From NCBI GenBank assembly GCA_017399325.1, contig JAFQDY010000044.1, forward strand, positions 1 to 10,802: a stretch of 10,802 nucleotides of DNA, written 5' to 3'. This DNA is from Oscillospiraceae bacterium (GTDB lineage: Bacteria > Bacillota > Clostridia > Oscillospirales > Oscillospiraceae). Shown here piece by piece: positions 6,401-10,802 of this stretch. Under the pieces are notes generated by a model. It was not told where the DNA came from. It searched no databases and saw nothing but the letters and a program-made list of their open reading frames with translations. The first letter of the stretch is position 1. Each line of letters opens with the position of its first letter. The position numbers were made by a program, and so were the translations under genes.

Positions 6401-9400
6401 ATAAATAGCATTGCTGTAACTATCCAGCACACTGTCCGATTCCGTAACGATCGTAAACGCGCTCACATCTGTGCCGTTTTCAATGATCCTTACGCCGCTG
6501 GCTGTGGATGTAACGGTAGCGCCCTTCAGATAAACTGTGGGAACGCCATCAACAAGCGCCAACTTGATGTTGTAGAGATTCTCCAAATCGCCCTCTGTAA
6601 GCGGTGTAACCCCGCCGTCGGTAGTAAAGTACAGAGGTTCGCGGACAGTGAACTCACGGTCAACGCCCAGAATTTTAATTGTCTTGACCTCGTCGTAGTT
6701 GGCCACTACACTCACTGCGCCGGCAGGCATAGTGAATACATTCTCTGTAATGGTAGGCTCCTGAGAATCGTTGCCAAATGTCCACTGGTAGAATCTGTAA
6801 CCGGTCTTCGTTGTGGGAGTCAGAGTCACAGTTGCACCAGCAGGCGCTTTTGTTGCATTGGATACTGTAACCCGGTCTGTTGCTACGCTGGCAGTACCGT
6901 CAGTTACAGAAATCGTATGCGCCGGTTCGATCTTGACATAACTATAATTGTTCAGGTTGATATCTGCGTCACTGGTTGTACCCGAGTTGATGGTTACAAA
7001 ATATGTATCATCATAACCGGATATCCGCGCAACCGTACCACTATATCCAGCTGCGGTACCCGACACTTCCAGAGTGCCGCCGATTACCTGCAGAACATTC
7101 TCGCTGCTCTGTGATTCAGGCGCACGGATCGCCTGAGAATTGCTTGATACCACTTTCAGTTTACTGTCTTCATTAACAATGATCTTTGCGCTGGTGGCAT
7201 AGTAAAGACAAATCGTATTGCCTGCGCCGCTGATGGTTGCATCCGCGCCGCCGGTCACAGTAATACCCTGAGATACTGTATCGGGGCTTGCCTGACTTGC
7301 CCAAATAACATACGGTGCGGCATCGGATACAACACTGGCCTTACCGCCATCAAAGGTGATGGAGGCGGGAATGCTGTAACTGGTTGCTGTGCCTTCCAGA
7401 TTCAGATCCTTCAGGGTCAGCATATAAGCAGCGTTCATAGTGAACAGACGCGCAGCGCCGGTGTTCATCTTCAGTTTGCCCAGGTTTTCAAGGGCAGGAT
7501 TTTCTTCATTACCCTCATAGCCCTTGACGGTTAAGTCGTATCCCCAATTGATGGTAGCAGTCATATAACTGTCGGCTTCAATTCCTTCGGGAACAGTGCT
7601 GGGATAATTGCCAACCTTCTCAACGACGATCGTTGTACCCGCTACTGTATTAGCGTCGGAAGCAATCGACTGGGTCAGATAGGCGCCGCGCAAATAGAGC
7701 GTCGGAACCGCGTTTTCGCCTTCGGGATAAACAAATTTAATATTATAGGTATCTTCCGTACCGCCGACGGCTACTGTTCCGCCGGAGGTGGTGAAATACA
7801 TTGCATCGTAACCCTGGTAAACGGTCCGGGCCGTACCGGCAATGGTTACGCTGGCTTTCTTTCCGAAGTTGGCCGTTACCGTTACATCGCCGGCAGGTTT
7901 GAATGTGGTGGGTGTGGCGTTTACATTTGCAAAGGTTACATCTGTATCAGCCGTCCACTTTAAAAATTCCTTGCCTTCGGGCGCTTCGTTTGCAGTCAGT
8001 GTAACATCAACACCTGCAATCGCGGTAATCTCTGTGCTCGAGTCGGCAAAAGCCTGGGCTGTACCATCGGTAACGCTCACAGTTACCTTCTTGCCAACTG
8101 CGAAATACTGATTGGACAAAACACTGGTGCCGTCGTATACCGTAGCGGTTGCCTTGCTGGTGCCTGCTACTGCATAGTAGCCGGTAAACTCAGTCAAATT
8201 CGGTGCTTTTGCAGAAATCGTACCGGAAGCATTCTTGTTATATGCTTCAAATACACCGTTTTCCAAAACCTTGACCGTACCATTGTTCAACATCACATTG
8301 GCGCCGGTTGATTCGAGGTACAGATAACCGTCTTCAACCGTAATCGTGTTGGCCGAATAATTGATCCATCCGTGATAACCGTTTATCATGCTTACATTTG
8401 CGCCGCCTCTAATATAGAACGGTGCGGTAGTTTGCATGAACAGACGGGGTGCTCTGATCACAGCCGTGCCGCCATCGAAAGTAATGCTCTTGAAACTGCC
8501 GTAGAAGGCGCCGTCGTACCATTCAGAATATGAGCCTGCTCTGGAAAGCGCCACATTGGATCCTTCAAACAGGACTTCTGCAGAATTGCTGCCGTAAATA
8601 CCGTTGGCAGCACCCGTCATTGTCAGAAGCGCATCGCCGCGGAAAATGACCTTGCCGGAGGTTTTTACAGCACCGCGGGTTTCTTTTACACCGTCACTCG
8701 ACGAATCGTTTCCGGTTTGGTTCAAAGTACTGGCCGCTTCTGTTTCAATGGCAAAGATAGTTGTGCCTGTGCCGTTTTCAATAACGGAATCCACATAAGA
8801 AAGGTTTGCATTCTTCAGATAAACTGTGGGAATATTGCCGTTATAAACCAACTTAATGGTATAGGTGTCAGCAGTTGCTGCGATAATATCGCCATTGGCG
8901 TCAGTAGTATAATAAGCCGGGCTATCTGTGATGGTGTAAGTACTGCCACGCAGAAGAACATCTGCCGCATAGACTACATTTGCCTTTACACTTACATCAC
9001 CGTCGGGCATTGTAAATGTAGTGGGGGATGTTGCTGCATCTGCCAGATTCGCATCTGTAAATCCGTCGGGACCTTCGGTAACGCTCCATCCATTGAACCC
9101 CAAACCATCCGGGGCGGTCAATGTTACAGTGTCGTCGACCATGGCGGTAATTGTTGCGCCGGAGACGCCGAACGCCTGCGCAGTACCGTCTGTTACGGTT
9201 ACAGTGGCAGGTTTACCTACCTTAAAGTATTGCTTTGTCAAGTTGCCGTCAGTTGTTACATTGTATGCTGTGGCAGTATCTTTGGCGGTACCGTGCACCG
9301 CATAATAACCTTCAAATAATTGCGGGGTGTTCTTCAAAACGGCTGCAGAAGCCGTGTTTTTGGCTTCCCAAACACCGTTCTCGTCAACTTGCACTGTCGA

Positions 9401-10201
9401 AGCAGTGTCATTAAACAAACTGCTCTTTGCTACTGTATAGAGATAACCGTTTTTAACATGATAGGTAGCCTTATTCCAGTTGATCGTGGAACTATCCGCC
9501 TGCAACGTCAAATGTCCGCCGCCATCAACAGTAACTGTTGTGGTTCCACAGTACATCAGCATATATGTTTTTGCCTGAGCAAAAACTGTGCCGCCCACAA
9601 CATCAATGTTCTTGATACTGCCGCTATTGGTGTTCGATCTGGCAAAAACAGCGCCGCCCCATCTGCCGGCTGTTGTTACAACATCTACAACCGCATTCTC
9701 AAACAACAGTTCCGAATTGGCAGCCGTTGCCATAATCGCGCTGTTCGCACCGGTAACTGTAAGTTTGGCGCTTCCACGGAACACCAATTCACTGGCGAAT
9801 CGAATAGCCGCTTTTTCAGAGTTGTCCTCAGATGTGTAAGGGGTTTGCGTAATCGAACTGGCTGTTTCCGTAACGATCACAAATTGGGAAGCACTCGTGC
9901 TGATCTCAACGCCTGTAGTAGCATCAATAATGGTCGCCCCATTCAAACGCATCACAGGAAGGTTGTCTTCAACAACCAACGCAATGTTATAATCAGCATC
10001 CGTGCCGGCAGTGATAACGCCGCTGTTATCGGTCTTTAAGTACTGCCATGTGCTGGATTCTTCATTAAATGTATACGGAGTTGTACCAAAGGTAACCGTT
10101 GCCTCCACAGGATCTGCTGCGCTGGCTGTGATGCACAGAAGCACCGCCAGCATACAGATTGCCAGGATAATTTGCCAAATTTTTCCTCTCAAAAACTTCA
10201 T
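3428..10201 (-). CDS. Giant secreted modular protein with beta-helix-like modules and divergent InlB-type repeats
   Basis: A 2257-residue exported protein with an intact frame over 6.8 kb. AAGGAGA (10207-10213) precedes the ATG. The signal peptide covers residues 1-29 (TASA-AD cleavage). Six modules follow at about 33-410, 413-780, 783-1170, 1173-1487, 1488-1792 and 1793-2095. Each starts with a strand plus PxYFTT-like segment, then YNIKLVYxxGxPTVYLKGA, an ENGT...IVTE segment and glycine-rich ladders such as LTxxGxGKLTLxG. These look like a right-handed beta-helix or a Cthe_2159-type carbohydrate-binding fold. Modules 1-5 end in a divergent InlB B-repeat-like domain (V-T-V-T-D-G-T-A ... F-x-x-W ... 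T-F-T-M-P-x-x-D-V-S-V). Module 6 instead runs directly into a C-terminal domain (about 2097-2257, ITWGAMTFNY at 2102) that matches the small secreted proteins. There is no LPXTG, SLH or cell-wall-binding module. Likely role: extracellular adhesin, fibre or glycan-binding scaffold; the fold assignment is an inference. Confidence 0.9.
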   Translation of the reverse strand: MKFLRGKIWQIILAICMLAVLLCITASAADPVEATVTFGTTPYTFNEESSTWQYLKTDNSGVITAGTDADYNIALVVEDNLPVMRLNGATIIDATTGVEISTSASQFVIVTETASSITQTPYTSEDNSEKAAIRFASELVFRGSAKLTVTGANSAIMATAANSELLFENAVVDVVTTAGRWGGAVFARSNTNSGSIKNIDVVGGTVFAQAKTYMLMYCGTTTVTVDGGGHLTLQADSSTINWNKATYHVKNGYLYTVAKSSLFNDTASTVQVDENGVWEAKNTASAAVLKNTPQLFEGYYAVHGTAKDTATAYNVTTDGNLTKQYFKVGKPATVTVTDGTAQAFGVSGATITAMVDDTVTLTAPDGLGFNGWSVTEGPDGFTDANLADAATSPTTFTMPDGDVSVKANVVYAADVLLRGSTYTITDSPAYYTTDANGDIIAATADTYTIKLVYNGNIPTVYLKNANLSYVDSVIENGTGTTIFAIETEAASTLNQTGNDSSSDGVKETRGAVKTSGKVIFRGDALLTMTGAANGIYGSNSAEVLFEGSNVALSRAGSYSEWYDGAFYGSFKSITFDGGTAVIRAPRLFMQTTAPFYIRGGANVSMINGYHGWINYSANTITVEDGYLYLESTGANVMLNNGTVKVLENGVFEAYNKNASGTISAKAPNLTEFTGYYAVAGTSKATATVYDGTSVLSNQYFAVGKKVTVSVTDGTAQAFADSSTEITAIAGVDVTLTANEAPEGKEFLKWTADTDVTFANVNATPTTFKPAGDVTVTANFGKKASVTIAGTARTVYQGYDAMYFTTSGGTVAVGGTEDTYNIKFVYPEGENAVPTLYLRGAYLTQSIASDANTVAGTTIVVEKVGNYPSTVPEGIEADSYMTATINWGYDLTVKGYEGNEENPALENLGKLKMNTGAARLFTMNAAYMLTLKDLNLEGTATSYSIPASITFDGGKASVVSDAAPYVIWASQASPDTVSQGITVTGGADATISGAGNTICLYYATSAKIIVNEDSKLKVVSSNSQAIRAPESQSSENVLQVIGGTLEVSGTAAGYSGTVARISGYDDTYFVTINSGTTSDADINLNNYSYVKIEPAHTISVTDGTASVATDRVTVSNATKAPAGATVTLTPTTKTGYRFYQWTFGNDSQEPTITENVFTMPAGAVSVVANYDEVKTIKILGVDREFTVREPLYFTTDGGVTPLTEGDLENLYNIKLALVDGVPTVYLKGATVTSTASGVRIIENGTDVSAFTIVTESDSVLDSYSNAIYVNRADLTLAGTGKLSLIGNNNPNATTAYGGAATICIYHYATTDAEESKVVRTITLDENANVYIKSNTFGTSGTGGIWSEPNINANVIAKNGCSLEVESDTNIFYAGINLTFQGYTDWAGVIGDSKETATGYNGGANPARGSKYFKIAPGYTVTVDSGTASGVSSNGGRFLPGTTVTLSPGAAETGKAFWKWTTEDEIDIASNQFTMIAEDVSVEAVWQNKATVYFKDGTPYSVLEYTPNYLKSVADSAPTAGTEADHDIELKYTDGIPAVHLKGAALSSTTNTYCLTNGTDITDLLIVVEEDSTITSYGRGIYMQAANLTIQGPGKLTITSNTGGKVQYGGSSAIQVVAGNGNTITFDTTADVEIYTDSVELDSGLLAYSACIWIESGSVPVTIENGAKLQMSSPNRVSYSSSVITIANDYTDAVAVYGADLATGSLFTSGAIVNSQQFFKIAPGYDVTVENGTTNVARAFAGMNVTVTPAAAADGEGFKYWTSAVLLGEGVNYNSSYTFTMPNEPVTVAANYGDLAQVILKGTTTYDFVQDGATRYFTVVDNVITEVAEGQAYNIMMSYAAGGKPTLTLNDLTLTSGNYGVGYIESGVYTPELVIVVKGTNTVGGTLWSAIEFNGNNLTITGDGTLNLLSNYKGIHLDQTVLDGSINGSLLTIDGVTINITATKDYQGCINAGTGSVLVDGGRLVLTGAPKTDSTVGASAFSGSGELTVDGDAYIEIPTASTAIGLPLVLNSGTIIIGSEDNYANVTTGTSHVMTFNGGFLEIFADVICSNYSLPVFTYDCVATEAPTKAAFMANPNAYIYEGANNYLFEDYFRVEPKHVEVTITWGAMTFNYNGSIWDTENLTWVGNWEPTGAGKTQDNMRWDATNQQWVSTRTTDAESTELAANQIKVENTGTDTVDVEFTFATAGDFITDYGTNIIGTFTDGEGATITTITLIRFQEADAYLNLSSAAVASDFGSTTLGTVTVVIDALTPAQGGNA
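3431..3913 (-). other. C-terminal WGxMTFxY domain of the giant protein
   Basis: Residues 2097-2257 contain ITWGAMTFNY, then W2116, W2123, W2127, W2141 and W2148, the strand NQIKVENTG, and the last strand LGTVTVVIDA, ending LTPAQGGNA. The free-standing proteins at 1125-1676 and 2214-2759 show the same order (WGDMTFKY or YSDIVFAY, spaced tryptophans, TLTN/NVVN strand, LGSISVSI or IGTITVSI). Compared with them this copy carries about 25 extra residues between the second tryptophan and the N-x-I/V-x-V-x-N strand. Confidence 0.8.
3438..3444 (-). promoter_or_regulatory. Strong internal ribosome binding site for coupled gene
   Basis: AAGGAGG in the minus sense lies within the last codons of the giant gene, 9 nt before the ATG at 3428. 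With the TAATG overlap it fixes the start of the membrane protein and predicts reinitiation by ribosomes finishing the giant gene. Confidence 0.85.
3917..10105 (-). repeat. Six tandem protein modules within the giant gene
   Basis: In DNA coordinates the modules lie at about 8972-10105, 7862-8965, 6692-7855, 5741-6685, 4826-5740 and 3917-4825. The protein repeats are clear: NIKLVY/NIKLAL, PTVYLK, IENGT and YFKVAPGY/YFKIAPGY recur at equivalent places. The DNA copies are strongly diverged, which indicates old duplication under selection rather than recent amplification. The first three modules are about 370-390 residues long; the last three are about 300-315, so the array falls into two length classes. 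Confidence 0.82.
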
Positions 10202-10239
10202 ATACTTCTCCTTTTCACTAGACCCAAAAAGGTGTATTT

Positions 10240-10269
10240 TGCTATTTTAGCGAATAATCGTGCTATTTT
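10240..10269. promoter_or_regulatory. TGCTATTTT direct repeats at the putative start of transcription
   Basis: TGCTATTTT occurs at 10240-10248 and again at 10261-10269, 21 bp (two helical turns) apart. The second copy lies where transcription from the proposed promoter would begin. This spacing would suit a dimeric or tandem DNA-binding repressor. It could equally be a chance feature of AT-rich DNA. Confidence 0.35.
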
Positions 10270-10274
10270 GTACG

Positions 10275-10303
10275 AATATATCACAATCGACTGACAAAAG
10301 CAA
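10275..10303 (-). promoter_or_regulatory. Putative sigma-A promoter of the surface operon
   Basis: In the minus sense, TATATT (10275-10280) is five of six to the -10 consensus. TTGCTT (10298-10303) lies 17 bp upstream as a weak -35. The predicted start near 10268 would give a leader of about 65 nt before the giant gene. The surrounding DNA is AT-rich. No other promoter of comparable quality is apparent between the upstream repeat cluster and the gene. Confidence 0.5.
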
Positions 10304-10480
10304 TAGGTTTTTTATGTATTTTGCCGTCCTTTTAAATTTTTTGTGAATTTTCAACAGAAGTGGGGTGTATTTTCTTGGCAGTATGCTTGTCCGTCTATGG
10401 CGTACGCCCATTTTCTCCGTTTTCGCCTATTCCGTATATTTAATGTATATGCAGCCGTTTTCCATAATTGCACCGTAGGG
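10304..10480. other. AT-rich gene-free stretch
   Basis: I see no gene, hairpin or repeat here that I can support. It is AT-rich, especially 10305-10350, and may contribute upstream promoter contacts for the giant gene. Confidence 0.5.
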
Positions 10481-10483
10481 CTC

Positions 10484-10607
10484 TCTCTTGGCCCCCTCTG
10501 ACGAGGGGGCTGTCAGCCGAACAGGCTGACTGGGGGAGAGAATCCGCGGGCGTTCGCAGAACGCCCCTACATTTATTTGCGGACCGTCCGGGAGGCCGGT
10601 CCCTACA
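10484..10607. repeat. Cluster of dispersed palindromic repeats
   Basis: Four hairpins stand in a row: GCCCCCTC/GAGGGGGC (10491-10510), GTCAGCC/GGCTGAC (10512-10530), GGGCGTTC/GAACGCCC (10548-10566) and GGACCG/CGGTCC (10581-10602). The 28 bases at 10544-10571 are identical to 378-405. Short frames through the cluster give only repeat-derived peptides. The cluster lies between the rplT terminator and the surface-operon promoter. Confidence 0.75.
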
Positions 10608-10636
10608 TTTTCTATTGAAGCCGCCCGACATAACAA

Positions 10637-10663
10637 AAAACCCTGCCCGGTGGGCAGGGTTTT
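10637..10663 (-). terminator. Intrinsic terminator of the rplT operon
   Basis: CCCTGCCC (10641-10648) and GGGCAGGG (10652-10659) form a stem with a 3-nt loop, extended by A-T pairs on both sides. In the minus-strand transcript it is followed by TTTTTT and starts about 10 nt after the rplT stop, a textbook Rho-independent terminator. T residues on the other side would also let it stop plus-strand transcription. Confidence 0.93.
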
Positions 10664-10672
10664 ATCGGTTTC

Positions 10673-10802
10673 TTACTTCAAAGCAGCCTTTGCCTGCTCA
10701 ACCAGAGCAGCGAAAGCAGCAGTGTCCTGGATCGCCATCTCGGACAGGCTCTTGCGGTTCATCTCGATGCCGGCCTTCTTCACACCGTTCATAAAGGTGG
10801 AG
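10673..10802 (-). CDS. rplT: 50S ribosomal protein L20 (bL20), C-terminal part
   Basis: The last 42 codons of rplT run in from the right edge and end in TAA at 10673-10675. The residues include STFMNGVKKAGIEMNRKSL, then DTAAFAALVEQAKAALK, which is the conserved C-terminal region of bL20 (F-M-N-G-L-K-K-A-G-I-x-x-N-R-K, then A-F-x-x-L-V). bL20 binds 23S rRNA early in assembly of the large ribosomal subunit and is normally about 117-120 residues long, so roughly two thirds lies outside the window. It usually ends an infC-rpmI-rplT operon, which agrees with the terminator directly after it. It is unrelated to the surface operon downstream. Confidence 0.95.
   Translation of the reverse strand, partial: STFMNGVKKAGIEMNRKSLSEMAIQDTAAFAALVEQAKAALK

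Noticed and set aside
4451..10039. Long plus-strand open frames opposite the giant gene (for example 6287-7114 and 9320-10039)
   Set aside because: They are antisense to a clear signal-peptide-bearing modular gene, have Cys/Arg/His-rich compositions typical of reverse-strand frames, and lack ribosome binding sites.
3428..10201. LPXTG sortase signal, SLH, dockerin or autotransporter end in the giant protein
   Set aside because: The C-terminus ends in a beta strand and LTPAQGGNA, with no LPXTG-like motif, hydrophobic tail, positively charged end or recognisable wall-binding repeats.

Overview
The window looks like a chromosomal segment of a gut Clostridia, most likely from the Oscillospirales (Ruminococcaceae/Oscillospiraceae). 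This rests on strong AAGGAGA-type ribosome binding sites, mosaics of short GC-rich palindromic repeats in the intergenic DNA, and a large secreted protein built from divergent InlB-type repeats. No taxonomic marker other than the tail of ribosomal protein L20 is present, so the placement is an inference. Every gene I can support lies on the minus strand.

Layout, right to left (direction of transcription). At the right edge is the last third of rplT (bL20), closed by a canonical terminator (10637-10663). A gene-free stretch follows (10202-10636). It holds a cluster of dispersed repeats, AT-rich DNA, a plausible sigma-A promoter (10275-10303) and two TGCTATTTT direct repeats 21 bp apart. Next is a putative surface operon: (1) a 2257-residue secreted protein (10201-3428) with six beta-rich modules and an unusual C-terminal domain; (2) a single-pass membrane protein (3428-2850), coupled to it by a TAATG stop/start overlap; (3) a small secreted protein (2759-2214); (4) a paralogous small secreted protein (1676-1125); (5) a second single-pass membrane protein (941-462), followed by a hairpin terminator (417-440). 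Positions 1-410 are a mosaic of dispersed repeats with no credible gene.

The five genes appear to form one system. The two small secreted proteins are essentially free-standing versions of the domain that ends the giant protein (WGxMTFxY motif, spaced tryptophans, a last beta strand of the form LGTVTVVI). The two membrane proteins share a different extracellular beta domain (a GxLxPG / GxIxPG turn and a C-terminal strand). I infer a cell-surface fibre, adhesin or matrix-like assembly with dedicated membrane partners. No sortase motif, SLH domain, dockerin or transpeptidase is visible.

The most unusual non-coding signal concerns the two small secreted-protein genes. Each is preceded by a hairpin whose loop carries GGTAAAGG and followed by a hairpin whose 7-nt loop, read in the transcript, is CCTTTAC. 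The upstream and downstream loops are perfectly complementary while the stems differ completely. Each downstream region also has a second perfect hairpin with a shared TTGCAGGC/GCCTGCAA core and a TTATC...GATAA palindrome, in the same order. The two genes thus sit in two copies of a repeated gene-plus-hairpins unit, separated by an inserted repeat cluster (1784-2001).
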